DNA of 64,000 nt from an uncultured Muribaculaceae bacterium (GCA_910578385.1 CAJTQV010000014.1:19041-83040), one strand, 5' to 3'. Shown: positions 7,436 to 16,694, counted from the stretch's first letter. The notes: generated from the letters alone by a model not told the origin. Numbers and translations: made by a program.

Positions 7436-9439
7436 ATGACGACCGGAATAATCACTCCGATATTCGCGGCAATCGCGCTGTCAGCCGGTTCCCAGGTCTC
7501 TCCCGCCCCGGCGGCGGGAGAGGTCCTGTCGGGAACTGACGGCGCAGCCTCCGCAGCTACCGACAGCGTTGCTCCGGTCTTTCAGGAAGACGGAAATTTC
7601 GCTGACCTTGACGACGTGGTGGTGACTGCCACCCGCACACCGAAATCCCTGAAAGACGTGCCGGTAGTAACCCGGCTCATATCCGGGGACGAAATCCGCA
7701 AGACTGACGCGACCAACATCCAGGACCTGCTCACCGAAGAGCTGCCCGGACTGGAATTCGGCTATGCCATGAGCCAGGAGACATCGCTCAACATGAGCGG
7801 CTTCGGCGGAAATGCCGTGCTGTTCCTTGTCGACGGCGAACGTCTTGCCGGCGAGACCATGGACAACGTGGACTACAACCGGCTCAATCTTGAGAGCGTA
7901 GGCCGCGTGGAGGTGGTCAAGGGTGCATCGTCCGCCCTTTATGGCGCCAATGCCGTGGGCGGCGTGGTAAACCTGATTTCGAGCGAGCACACCGAGCCTT
8001 GGCATGTCAATGTCAACTCGCGCTACCGCAGCTTCGGCAACGAATGGCGCGCCGGCGGCGACGTGAGCTTCAATCTCGGCAAGTGGAACTCGAACACCAG
8101 CCTGCTGTACACCAAGTCGAACACCGTGCGCCTCACAAGCGCGTTCGACACTCAATCGAAAATCCAACAGGTGTTCGGCGGCGAGGTCTTCAACATCAAG
8201 GAACGGCTCACTTTCCGTCCTGTCTCCAATCTCCGTCTCGTAGCGCGCGGCGGCTACTTCAACCGCGTGAGCAACCGCGCCAACTACGACGATCATTATT
8301 ATGACTATACAGGCGGACTACGTGCCATATGGGACATCTCCGACGCTGACAACCTTGAGTTGACTTACAGCTATGACCAGTATGACAAGGCACGTTTCAT
8401 CGGCGGCACCCGTACTCACGACCATGACTACAGCAACCGCCAGAACATCGCCCACGCTCTCTACTCGCATTTCTGGAATCTCGCCACACTGACTGTCGGC
8501 GCGGACTATATGTACGACTATCTTACGACATACCAGTTTGCCGACAACACCAACCATTCTCAGTATTCAATCGATGCTTTCGCCCAGTTCGACTGGCGTC
8601 CGATTGACTGGTTCAATGTGGTGGCAAGTCTCCGTCAAGACTATTTCTCAGGCTCGAAACAGGGTTGGCCCACCGCACGTCTGGCCACTATGTTCAAGCT
8701 CAAGCCGCTCACAATCCGTGCCTCTTATGCAGGCGGTTTCCGTGCCCCCTCGCTCAAGGAGATGTACATGGACTTCGACATGGCCGGCATCCAGATGATA
8801 TATGGCAATCCTGACCTGAAACCGGAAAAGAGCCATAACCTCAATCTCTCTTTCGAACGTAACGGCGCGGTCAACTCATCGGCGTTCGCCGGTGCCTACA
8901 GCGTGACAGCCACCGGTTACTACAGCTACTACAACAGCCGGATCACCACCACCGACTTCCCGGGCGACGGTACCCGCGAGGAAGGTGCCATCTACTGCAA
9001 CGAGGATGGAGTGAAGGTCGGCGGCATCGACGCCACCGCACGCTACCGCTTCCGCTGCGGCGCCGGTGTGAAGGTGAGCTACAATTACCTGCACAGCTGG
9101 GGACGCACCGTAGACTCCCAGTTCTCGCAGCCCCGCTCCCACTCGGCCACATGGCGTCTGGACTACGAACGTGGTTTCGGAAAGTTCTACCGTCTCTACG
9201 CCGCAATATCGGGCCGATACCTCGGTGCCCCCGATACAAAACTTGAATCGGACGGCGCATACTCACTCTGGAAGTTCACTCTCGAACAGCAGGTGTGGCA
9301 CGGCGTCAACGTCAACTTCATAATTGACAACCTTTTCAACTACCGACCGAAAGTATATTATTGGAACTCCGCCCCGACCGACGGTCTTTCGTGGTCGCTC
9401 GGTGTTTCTCTCGACATAAATGAAATTTTCAAGCATTAA
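7436..9439 (+). CDS. hmuR: TonB-dependent haem receptor, HmuR-like
   Basis: 667 residues. Signal region, then the TonB-box-like LDDVVVTATRTPKSL (about 59-73) and a plug domain (VFLVDGERLAG, VEVVKGASSALYGANAVGGVVN), then a beta-barrel ending in an aromatic-poor tail (EIFKH). The haem-receptor signature FRAPSLKE (from about residue 435) and NPDL (from about 458) is present, but the 19 residues between them contain no histidine; instead there are several methionines. In P. gingivalis HmuR a histidine in this stretch helps haem use. The function as outer-membrane haem importer is supported by the downstream hmuS-like gene. It needs TonB/ExbB/ExbD for energy, possibly the set at 42.6-44.4 kb. Confidence 0.88.
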   Translation: MTTGIITPIFAAIALSAGSQVSPAPAAGEVLSGTDGAASAATDSVAPVFQEDGNFADLDDVVVTATRTPKSLKDVPVVTRLISGDEIRKTDATNIQDLLTEELPGLEFGYAMSQETSLNMSGFGGNAVLFLVDGERLAGETMDNVDYNRLNLESVGRVEVVKGASSALYGANAVGGVVNLISSEHTEPWHVNVNSRYRSFGNEWRAGGDVSFNLGKWNSNTSLLYTKSNTVRLTSAFDTQSKIQQVFGGEVFNIKERLTFRPVSNLRLVARGGYFNRVSNRANYDDHYYDYTGGLRAIWDISDADNLELTYSYDQYDKARFIGGTRTHDHDYSNRQNIAHALYSHFWNLATLTVGADYMYDYLTTYQFADNTNHSQYSIDAFAQFDWRPIDWFNVVASLRQDYFSGSKQGWPTARLATMFKLKPLTIRASYAGGFRAPSLKEMYMDFDMAGIQMIYGNPDLKPEKSHNLNLSFERNGAVNSSAFAGAYSVTATGYYSYYNSRITTTDFPGDGTREEGAIYCNEDGVKVGGIDATARYRFRCGAGVKVSYNYLHSWGRTVDSQFSQPRSHSATWRLDYERGFGKFYRLYAAISGRYLGAPDTKLESDGAYSLWKFTLEQQVWHGVNVNFIIDNLFNYRPKVYYWNSAPTDGLSWSLGVSLDINEIFKH

Positions 9440-9474
9440 CCACTACGCATGAAATAAGAAGATAGAAATATCAG

Positions 9475-12400
9475 ATGAAAATAAAGAGCAAGAAATCAAT
9501 CATCATTCTTTCGATTTGCTGCGCCGTTTTAGTCGGTGCAGCTTTTCTCGTTTGGCGCACCATGGCGTCAAGGACAAGAATCGCGTTTGTCAACTATCAG
9601 GCTATCACGCTCGGACAGATTGCCCGCGCCAATGATAACTCCTCGATTGTGATTGACGAACTTTCTGTCGAGGATCTCGACAAGGCCGGAAAATACGACA
9701 TGATTTTCCTCAACGGAATGGGTCTCAGAGTGACCGACGAACAGCGTCAGGAACTCATCAAGGCTGCAGAGAGCGGCACCCCGGTGCTCTCTACGGCGGT
9801 CACAAATCCGCAGAACAACATCGTGTCGGTCGACTCGGTCGACATGGCCTATCTCAAGCAGTATCTTACCGGCGGACGCGGCAATTACCGCAACATGCTC
9901 CGCTATGTCCGCAAGTTCATCGACGGCAAGAAGCTCTTCGCCCCCACTCCGGGCGACCCGGTGCTGACGGCCTCGTCGCTGCTCTATTATCCGTCGGAGG
10001 ATAACGACAAGAATTTCTCTACCGTGGCTGAATATGAGGCATGGCTCCGCAAGGAGGGGAAATGGCGTGATGACGCACCCCGCATTATCCTCACCGGCCA
10101 GATGGGTGTGGCCGACAGTCTGGTCAACGCCCTTGAGAAGGCGGGCAACATGGTCTATCCGGTCAACTCGATCCAGATGCTGGTATCGAATGGCCATGCC
10201 GACTCTATTCCGGCTGCCGCTATGATCAACATGGCCCACGGACGCATGGGAGATGACGTGGTCGAGTACCTGCGCCGCGCAAATGTTCCCCTGTTCTCGC
10301 CGGTCAACGCCAACCGCGACTACGACGAGTGGATGGCCGACAAGATGGGCATGAACGGAGGATTCCTCTCGCAGAGTATCGTCACTCCCGAGATTGACGG
10401 AGCGATACGCCCCTATACTCTCTTCGCCCATTATGAGGGCGAGGACGGTCTTCCCTATGTCGAGGCGATACCCGACCGTCTGAACAGTTTCGTCGAGACT
10501 GTCAACAACTACATCTCTCTCCGGCGCAAGAACAATGCCGAGAAGAAGGTCGCAATCTTCTATTTCAAGGGTCCGGGCCAGAACTCGCTCGTGGCCGAGG
10601 GTATGGAGGTCGGTCCTTCACTCTATAATCTGCTGAGCCGTCTGCGTCAGGAGGGATACCGCGTGGATAATCTTCCCGCTTCGGCCGCCGAACTTGAAAA
10701 GCTCATCAACGAGAATGGCCGCGTGTTCAACGAATACGCCATGGGCCGCAAGGAGGAATTCGTGAAGCGCAACTCTCCGCAGATTATCTCGAAAGGTGAT
10801 TATGACAAGTGGTTCTCCGAAGCAATGTCGAAAGATATGCGCGCCGCTGTCGATTCAGTCGATGGTGCTTTCCCTGGCCACGGTCTTGCCGACGACAAGG
10901 GCAACCTCGCTCTGGCGCGTCTCCAGTTCGGGAATGTCGTGCTGATTCCGCAGACCGCGGCAGGTCTCGGCGACGACGACTTCAAGATTGTGCATGGTAC
11001 CGATGCAGCTCCTCCGCACAACTACGTGGCCGCCTATCTTTGGGCACGTTACGGTTTCGGTGCTGACGCGCTCATGCACTTCGGAGCGCATGGCTCTCTT
11101 GAGTTCACACCGCGCAAGCAGGTCGCCCTCGGCAGCAAGGACTGGCCTGACCGTCTGGTCGGCACGATGCCCCACATCTACCTCTGGGCAACTTCCAACG
11201 TCGGCGAGGCAATGATGGCGAAGCGTCGAGCTTATGCCGGTATCATCAACTACCTCACCCCTCCGTTCCTTGAGAGCAATGTCCGCTCTATCTACAAGAA
11301 CCTCAACGACGCGATCACGGCTTACGCTTCTTCGCGCACCGCGGCCGACAGTCTTCGTAACGGCAAACTGGTCAAGAAGTATGCAGTCGAGATGGGTATC
11401 CACCGCGACCTCCGTCTTGACAGTGTGCTCTCTCGTCCATGGTCTGACGACGACATAATGCGCGTTGAGAATTTTGCCGACGAGCTTTCCAATGAGAAGA
11501 TGACCGGTGCCCACTATGTGCTCGGCGTTCCCTACTCGCCGGCCGACATCCGTTCGACAGTTGTAGCCATGACAGTTGACCCGATCGCTCACAGCCTTCA
11601 GAAACTTGCAGGCGATAAGGGCAGCATCAACCCCTACCGCACACGCGCTCTGAGTCTGGTCAACTCGCTCATTGACGGCGCGGCCACCGACGACGCCGCG
11701 ATATGCCGCGCTGCCGGAATAACTCAGGCCATGCTCGACAGCGCCCGCACCATAACCGAGGAAGTCGAGGGTTCGAAAGACCTCTTCTCGCGCATGATGG
11801 TCATGGGCTCGTCGATGAACGCCCCGCGTGAGACCCCTCTCAAGATAGCCGACCGCAAGGCTCCCAAGAAAATGCACGGCATGATTCCGGGCATGACTCC
11901 CGAGAAGGCTCTGGAGATGGCCAGGAAGATGGGTGCCGACGAGGCCGCGCTCAAGAAAATGGAAGCGGCTATAAAGAATAAGAAAGCGGCAGCCGGCGGC
12001 AAAGGTGGCGCGATGGGTAATCCCCACGGTGGCATGGGCGGCATGGGAATGGGTGGAAACTCCCGCACTCCGGCCGAACTGGAATTTGCTGCGGCTGTGG
12101 CCGACGTGGAACGTGCCGTGCGCAATGTCGGCTTGTATTCGGGCGCACTCCGCACAAGTCCTGAAGCTGAACTTGCGTCAGTCATCAACGCTCTGGGCGG
12201 CGGTTTCATATCGCCGACTTCGGGCGGCGACCCGGTCCTCAATCCCGAGATTCTGCCTACCGGTCGCAACATGTTCGCCGTCAACGCCGAGGAGACTCCT
12301 TCGGCGGTGGCTTGGGAAAAGGGTAAGGCTCTTGCCGACAACACTATCGAGATGTACCGCAAGGCTCATGGCGACTCTGTTCCCCGCAAGGTCAGCTACA

Positions 12401-13830
12401 CTCTCTGGAGCAGCGAGTTCATCGAGACCGAGGGCGCGACTATCGCCCAGGTTCTCTACATGCTCGGTGTCGAGCCTGTGCGCGACCCGTTCAGCCGTGT
12501 GACAGACCTTCGTCTCATTCCCTCTAAAGAACTTGGCCGTCCGCGCATAGACGTTGTGGTGCAGACTTCGGGCCAGCTCCGCGACCTTGCCGCCTCGCGT
12601 CTCTTCCTGATAAGCCGTGCTGTCAAGATGGCGGCGGAGGCCAAGGATAAGGAATTCCCCAATTACGTGGCGGAAGGCGTCGTTGAATCCGAGCACCATC
12701 TCGTCGAGAAGGGTGTGTCGCCCAAGGAAGCCCGCGAGCTTTCAACATCGCGTGTGTTCGGTGGAGTCAACGGCAACTACGGCACCGGCATACAGGCCAT
12801 GGTCGAGGCCGGTGACCGCTGGGAGAAGGAAGATGAGATTGCAGGCACTTACATGTCGAACATGGGAGCCTCGTATGGCAGCGAGGAAGACTGGGAACAG
12901 CTCCGCGAAAGTGCTTTCGAAGCAGCTCTTACCCGCACCGACGTTGTTGTACAGCCGCGTCAGAGCAACACATGGGGAGCCCTCTCTCTCGACCACGTAT
13001 ATGAATTCATGGGTGGTCTCAACCTCGCCGTCCGCAATGTGACCGGCAAGGATCCCGAAGCCTACATGAGCGACTACCGCAACCGCAGCAACGCACGTAT
13101 GCAGGAAGTCAAGGAGGCAATCGGCGTTGAGAGCCGCACGACCATTCTCAACCCCAACTATATCAAGGAGAAGATGAAGGGTGGTGCCGGCGACGCATCG
13201 ACTTTTGCCGACGTGATACGCAACACTTACGGATGGAACGTCATGAAGCCCGAAGCCATCGATGACGAGCTGTGGGACGGCATCTACGACACTTATGTGA
13301 AGGATGTCAACAACCTCGGCGTGCGCGAATATTTCTCCGACAAGAACCCTGCCGCAATCCAGGAGATGACAGCGGTGATGCTTGAGACCGTCCGCAAGGG
13401 TATGTGGGATGCCACCCCCGAGCAGGTAGCCGAGATTGCCAAGCTCCACACCGAGTCTGTCGCCGAGCATGGTGCCGCTTGCTCAGGCTTTGTATGCGAC
13501 AACGCCAAGCTGCGCGACTTCATCGCATCGAAGGTATCGAAAGAAGCTGCCGCAAGCTATAACAAGGAGGTTGCATCTGTACGTGCCGAGAATATCTCGG
13601 GCGACTCCGACGGCAAGGTCATGAAGAAAGAGGAACTGAATGCTGTCGACAAGGTCACCAACCGCATAAACGGTGTGATTGTGGCAGTCTGCGCTGTGAT
13701 CGCGATTATCATCTTCGCGGTGGTAATCCGCCGTCGCCGCAAGTCGGCAGACCCCGACCTCGCTGACCCGTCAGACCTGTCCGACAAGTCTGACCTGTCT
13801 GACAAGTCCGACAACTCTGACAAAAACTGA
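9475..13830 (+). CDS. hmuS: CobN/HmuS-like large chelatase subunit (haem dechelatase candidate)
   Basis: 1451 residues. Single N-terminal membrane helix (about 9-27), a long CobN/magnesium-chelatase-H-like body (HFGAHGSLEFTP near 535, NPYRTRALSLVNSL near 720, the region around TSGQLRDLAASRLFLI near 1030) and one C-terminal helix (about 1400-1424) with a basic stop-transfer RRRR. This is the anchored HmuS form found in hmuYRSTUV loci, reported to take iron from haem under anaerobic conditions rather than to insert cobalt. Two oddities: a Met/Gly-rich insert (about 840-865) and a C-terminal tail of SDLSDKSD repeats encoded by a dispersed DNA repeat (13768-13822). It is followed after 8 nt by the hmuT-like gene. 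Confidence 0.9.
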   Translation: MKIKSKKSIIILSICCAVLVGAAFLVWRTMASRTRIAFVNYQAITLGQIARANDNSSIVIDELSVEDLDKAGKYDMIFLNGMGLRVTDEQRQELIKAAESGTPVLSTAVTNPQNNIVSVDSVDMAYLKQYLTGGRGNYRNMLRYVRKFIDGKKLFAPTPGDPVLTASSLLYYPSEDNDKNFSTVAEYEAWLRKEGKWRDDAPRIILTGQMGVADSLVNALEKAGNMVYPVNSIQMLVSNGHADSIPAAAMINMAHGRMGDDVVEYLRRANVPLFSPVNANRDYDEWMADKMGMNGGFLSQSIVTPEIDGAIRPYTLFAHYEGEDGLPYVEAIPDRLNSFVETVNNYISLRRKNNAEKKVAIFYFKGPGQNSLVAEGMEVGPSLYNLLSRLRQEGYRVDNLPASAAELEKLINENGRVFNEYAMGRKEEFVKRNSPQIISKGDYDKWFSEAMSKDMRAAVDSVDGAFPGHGLADDKGNLALARLQFGNVVLIPQTAAGLGDDDFKIVHGTDAAPPHNYVAAYLWARYGFGADALMHFGAHGSLEFTPRKQVALGSKDWPDRLVGTMPHIYLWATSNVGEAMMAKRRAYAGIINYLTPPFLESNVRSIYKNLNDAITAYASSRTAADSLRNGKLVKKYAVEMGIHRDLRLDSVLSRPWSDDDIMRVENFADELSNEKMTGAHYVLGVPYSPADIRSTVVAMTVDPIAHSLQKLAGDKGSINPYRTRALSLVNSLIDGAATDDAAICRAAGITQAMLDSARTITEEVEGSKDLFSRMMVMGSSMNAPRETPLKIADRKAPKKMHGMIPGMTPEKALEMARKMGADEAALKKMEAAIKNKKAAAGGKGGAMGNPHGGMGGMGMGGNSRTPAELEFAAAVADVERAVRNVGLYSGALRTSPEAELASVINALGGGFISPTSGGDPVLNPEILPTGRNMFAVNAEETPSAVAWEKGKALADNTIEMYRKAHGDSVPRKVSYTLWSSEFIETEGATIAQVLYMLGVEPVRDPFSRVTDLRLIPSKELGRPRIDVVVQTSGQLRDLAASRLFLISRAVKMAAEAKDKEFPNYVAEGVVESEHHLVEKGVSPKEARELSTSRVFGGVNGNYGTGIQAMVEAGDRWEKEDEIAGTYMSNMGASYGSEEDWEQLRESAFEAALTRTDVVVQPRQSNTWGALSLDHVYEFMGGLNLAVRNVTGKDPEAYMSDYRNRSNARMQEVKEAIGVESRTTILNPNYIKEKMKGGAGDASTFADVIRNTYGWNVMKPEAIDDELWDGIYDTYVKDVNNLGVREYFSDKNPAAIQEMTAVMLETVRKGMWDATPEQVAEIAKLHTESVAEHGAACSGFVCDNAKLRDFIASKVSKEAAASYNKEVASVRAENISGDSDGKVMKKEELNAVDKVTNRINGVIVAVCAVIAIIIFAVVIRRRRKSADPDLADPSDLSDKSDLSDKSDNSDKN
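13768..13822 (+). repeat. Short tandem repeats encoding the HmuS C-terminal tail
   Basis: Alternating units of the form GACCTGTC(C/T)GACAAGTC are translated as SDLSDKSD repeats at the end of hmuS. The same unit, in non-coding form, follows xseB at 29395-29431, so it is a dispersed repeat that has entered a coding end. Confidence 0.7.
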
Positions 13831-13838
13831 AATCTCTG

Positions 13839-14522
13839 ATGGAAACAGTAGTTATCATCATCATGCTCGCGGTGGCACTGACGTTTCTTTTGAAACTGAC
13901 GTGCCACCGTCCGGTGGCATGTATCGCCATATCGGCCGTGGCTGCCCTGTTCACGTTCTTGTGTCAGGAGGTTGCCATAACACAGTCGAAGACACAGATT
14001 GCCGACTGGCTCGCCGACCCCACGCTGATGCTCGACACCTCCGTTCTGCTCACTGTCGATGTCATGCTCCAGATAGCGTTCTGCTTTCTGATGATGCGCC
14101 GCGTGTCGGGCGAGAAGCTGTCGCGCCCGCTTCAGGTGGCCTTCTTCGTGACGTATTGGTTTCCGGGACTTCTTATCTTCCCGGTGCTCTTCTCCCTGCT
14201 CGTGGAGATGATTTTCGCGATGCCGGGCGTTGACTTCTCGACCGTGACATGGATTACAGCCGGAAGCGTGCTCGTGGCTATGCCTGCGCTGGCGTGGCTG
14301 CTGAAATGGCTGCTCCCCGAACCGGAGTCACGCCTTGAGCTGATGTTCCTGGTGAGCATACTCACCGCAGCCCTCGGCATAGTGGCGACCGTAAACGGCC
14401 GCACAGCCTCCGCGGGAACAACGCAGGTCGAATGGTCAGCCCTTGCCGCAGTGCTCGGGCTGCTCCTCGCCGGCACCATCGTAGGCTACCTCTGGAAAAA
14501 ACTTAAACCAACCCGAATCTGA
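13839..14522 (+). CDS. hmuT: HmuT-like integral membrane protein of the haem locus
   Basis: 227 residues, strongly hydrophobic with about six predicted helices (starting VVIIIMLAVALTFLL, CIAISAVAALFTFL, ...). No enzyme motif was seen. The assignment rests on its place: immediately after the hmuS-like gene (8-nt gap) and before MotA/ExbB-like and DUF2149 genes, the order hmuS-T-U-V of Bacteroidales haem loci. Likely part of a membrane complex with HmuS. Confidence 0.7.
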   Translation: METVVIIIMLAVALTFLLKLTCHRPVACIAISAVAALFTFLCQEVAITQSKTQIADWLADPTLMLDTSVLLTVDVMLQIAFCFLMMRRVSGEKLSRPLQVAFFVTYWFPGLLIFPVLFSLLVEMIFAMPGVDFSTVTWITAGSVLVAMPALAWLLKWLLPEPESRLELMFLVSILTAALGIVATVNGRTASAGTTQVEWSALAAVLGLLLAGTIVGYLWKKLKPTRI

Positions 14523-14631
14523 CCTTCTCTCCCTCCCCTCCTATCTCCTGGCCCCTCTCTTTCATCCTCTCAACCGCGCTTTTTTGTCCGGTGTGAGAGC
14601 AAAGCTCGAAAACAAATAAACAACCAAAATC

Positions 14632-15255
14632 ATGAACCTTATTTCAAACGTACTTTACTGGATTTCGACCGGCCTGCTCGTTCCGGTCATTGTGCTCCTT
14701 ATCTTCTTTTTCATCCGTGCGCTGATTCTGATCGGCACCTTCTTCGGACAATACATGCAGGAGAAAAAGACCTCCGCGCGCATCTATTCCCATATCGACT
14801 CTCTCTCGCCTGAGACTCTTCCGGAGTTCGCATCGAAACTCCCCAAGAAGTCCAACTCCCTAATGATCGGTTATGCCAGCCGCATCATCGAGAATGCGCA
14901 GAACGCCCCCAAGATTGACCTTCTACTCTCGGAGTATGAGATTGCTGCCGACAAGAACATCGCCACCTCAAAGGTTCTCACAAAGATGGGCCCTATCCTC
15001 GGTCTGATGGGAACACTCATCCCGATGGGTCCGGCCTTGGTCGGTCTCGCGCAGGGCGATATCGCCTCGATGGCCTACAACATGCAGGTGGCCTTCGCCA
15101 CGACGGTAGTCGGACTTACCGTCAGTGCCATAGGCTTCCTCACCCAGCAGGTCAAGGAACGTTGGGCTGTCAAGAACCTCACCGTGCTTGAATTTGTGGC
15201 AGAAGTCGTAAAGCAGTCAGCAACAAAAGGAAGCCTGGAAACCGCCAACAACTGA
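14632..15255 (+). CDS. hmuU: HmuU-like MotA/TolQ/ExbB family proton-channel protein
   Basis: 207 residues. Helices near residues 15-40, 115-140 and 150-175; the conserved MotA/TolQ/ExbB core is visible (ILGLMGTLIPMGPAL then MAYNMQVAFATTVVGLTVS). No ExbD follows; instead a DUF2149 protein does, as in hmuU-hmuV pairs. It probably drives or couples HmuS with the proton gradient. The 109-nt gap before it contains a C/T-rich tract (about 14524-14575) with no other recognisable signal. Confidence 0.8.
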   Translation: MNLISNVLYWISTGLLVPVIVLLIFFFIRALILIGTFFGQYMQEKKTSARIYSHIDSLSPETLPEFASKLPKKSNSLMIGYASRIIENAQNAPKIDLLLSEYEIAADKNIATSKVLTKMGPILGLMGTLIPMGPALVGLAQGDIASMAYNMQVAFATTVVGLTVSAIGFLTQQVKERWAVKNLTVLEFVAEVVKQSATKGSLETANN

Positions 15256-15267
15256 ACCACCCCGTAG

Positions 15268-15288
15268 GGACGCACGGCCCGTGCGTCC
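15268..15288. repeat. Intergenic hairpin repeat between hmuU and hmuV
   Basis: Perfect 8-bp stem GGACGCAC/GTGCGTCC with loop GGCCC, embedded in CCCGTAGGGACGCACGG. It resembles dispersed REP-like elements; possible mRNA-stabilising or partial-termination role. Confidence 0.5.
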
Positions 15289-15326
15289 GCCCCAACCAAA
15301 ACAATACTCCACAAAAACATAAACAA

Positions 15327-15653
15327 ATGAGACGACGCAGCCTACTCCGCAAGAGCGAGGACTCCGACCCGATGAGCGTGGTCAGCAACCTGTTCGACGT
15401 TGCCATGGTATTTGCCGTGGCGCTGATGGTGGCACTTGTGAGCCGTTACAACATGACCGAGATGTTCTCGCAGGAGGACTTCACCATGGTCAAGAACCCC
15501 GGACAGGAGAACATGGAGATAATCACCAAAGAGGGAGAGAAGATAAACCGCTACACCCCCTCCGACGACAAAGACGAGAGCGGCAACCGAGGCAAACGCG
15601 TAGGCGTGGCCTACGAGCTCGAAGACGGCAACATCATCTACGTCCCCGAATAA
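15327..15653 (+). CDS. hmuV: HmuV-like DUF2149 membrane protein
   Basis: 108 residues. Starts MRRRSLLRKSEDSDPMSVVSN, followed by one membrane helix (LFDVAMVFAVALMVALV, about 26-42) and a soluble tail. This is the DUF2149 pattern, ExbD-like in topology, and the usual last gene of hmuRSTUV loci. Presumed partner of the MotA/ExbB-like protein encoded upstream. The operon ends after it at a strong hairpin. Confidence 0.75.
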   Translation: MRRRSLLRKSEDSDPMSVVSNLFDVAMVFAVALMVALVSRYNMTEMFSQEDFTMVKNPGQENMEIITKEGEKINRYTPSDDKDESGNRGKRVGVAYELEDGNIIYVPE

Positions 15654-15707
15654 CCACCCGGGCAACCGCACCGCAGACTCTTAATATCAATCTACACCAC
15701 CAACCCA

Positions 15708-15746
15708 AACGGTCGGGAACCAGCCAAAGCCAGGTTCCCGACCGTT
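15708..15746 (+). terminator. Terminator of the haem operon
   Basis: A perfect 14-bp inverted repeat AACGGTCGGGAACC/GGTTCCCGACCGTT with an 11-nt loop, 55 nt after the last operon gene. The T-run is weak (GGTTATT). Confidence 0.7.
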
Positions 15747-15808
15747 GGTTATTCCACATAAGGGGAAACAATCCACTTGGTCATTCGTCATTCGTCATGT
15801 CTAAAAAC

Positions 15809-15839
15809 TTGTAAGAGTTGTTATTATTTTATATCTTTG
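15809..15839 (+). promoter_or_regulatory. Promoter of the small-gene/GNAT pair
   Basis: TTG (15809-15811), 20-nt spacer, TATCTTTG (15832-15839); predicted start near 15846, 17 nt before the first start codon. Direct repeats CATTCGT lie just upstream. Confidence 0.75.
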
Positions 15840-15862
15840 TAATCTAAAACGATATTACTACT

Positions 15863-16045
15863 ATGGCAATACCAATAAAGCAAGTTCCAATTCTTACCGG
15901 CGAGTTAGCTGAAGAATTCATCCGGGAAGCAGAAGAAAACGAAAAACTTCCCCGTCACCGTCTCTCGCCGGAACGTGAGGCAAGAGTGAAGAAGATGTTG
16001 CAGCAACTTGATGAGTTCGTCCCGTCATGGAGACGTAAGGATTAA
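15863..16045 (+). CDS. Small charged protein, possible antitoxin of a GNAT toxin
   Basis: 60 residues, rich in Glu, Arg and Lys, predicted largely helical (GELAEEFIREAEENEKLPRH; EREARVKKMLQQLDEF). No recognised domain: it is not an obvious ribbon-helix-helix DUF1778 antitoxin. It lies 3 nt upstream of a GNAT acetyltransferase gene under a shared promoter, the layout of type II toxin-antitoxin pairs. The antitoxin role is an inference from size, charge and position. Confidence 0.6.
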   Translation: MAIPIKQVPILTGELAEEFIREAEENEKLPRHRLSPEREARVKKMLQQLDEFVPSWRRKD

Positions 16046-16048
16046 ATT

Positions 16049-16648
16049 ATGGCATTTTCTCTTATTGACGAGTGCCAAATGGTCAGAGTGTCCTCAGACA
16101 TTATTGAGCATTGCGACACATTTCATTGCGGGGCAGCCGACCTTGACGAATTCTTTTATAAAGATTCCATAGCCTATGAACAAGACCTCATGGGCAAGAC
16201 ATATTGTTGGCTTCTAAAAGAGAATGACAGGAAGATTGTAGGATTTGTTACATTAGCAAATGCAGGTATTCAGACTACTCATTTGAAGAATAACCCCAAA
16301 CGCCACCTTAATAAGAATATCGCATATAATAAACAAGGGCGTACCTACCCGGCGGTCTTAATAGGCCGCATTGCTGTATCATCCGAATTTCAAGGACGCG
16401 ATTACCGTATCGGCACTCAAATTATGGATGTGATAAAGGATTGGTTTGTGGCATACGATAACAAAACCGGATGTCGGTATGTTCTTGTCGATGCTGTTAA
16501 CGCACCCAACACTTTGGCTTATTATGAGCGTAATGGATTCAAACCTCTTTTTAGGAAAGTGGACGATGAAAAAGATTTCTACCACATTGACCCAGCCGAC
16601 GAGTTAAAGACCCGGATGTATTACTTCGACTTGCTACTGCTCAAATAA
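16049..16648 (+). CDS. GNAT family N-acetyltransferase, possible TacT-like toxin
   Basis: 199 residues, near the usual length for TacT-type toxins. N-terminal HCGAADLDEFFYKDS resembles the start of GNAT toxins (FxCG..LD.FF). The acetyl-CoA loop reads GRIAVSSEFQGRDYRIGTQI (about 111-130), a slightly unusual version of QGxGxG, and a C-terminal YERNGF (about 159-164) is typical of GNAT. Such toxins acetylate aminoacyl-tRNA. The paired upstream gene supports a toxin-antitoxin reading; an ordinary N-acetyltransferase is the alternative. Confidence 0.75.
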   Translation: MAFSLIDECQMVRVSSDIIEHCDTFHCGAADLDEFFYKDSIAYEQDLMGKTYCWLLKENDRKIVGFVTLANAGIQTTHLKNNPKRHLNKNIAYNKQGRTYPAVLIGRIAVSSEFQGRDYRIGTQIMDVIKDWFVAYDNKTGCRYVLVDAVNAPNTLAYYERNGFKPLFRKVDDEKDFYHIDPADELKTRMYYFDLLLLK

Positions 16649-16694
16649 CCAATACAAAAACAATCCGAAGCACCGTTCTTTTCCTGAACCCAAC

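Noticed and set aside
7481..8296. 271-codon frame opposite hmuR
   Set aside because: Shadow of the TonB-receptor gene.
10855..12027. 390-codon frame opposite hmuS
   Set aside because: Antisense shadow of a strongly supported CobN-like gene; no domain or promoter.
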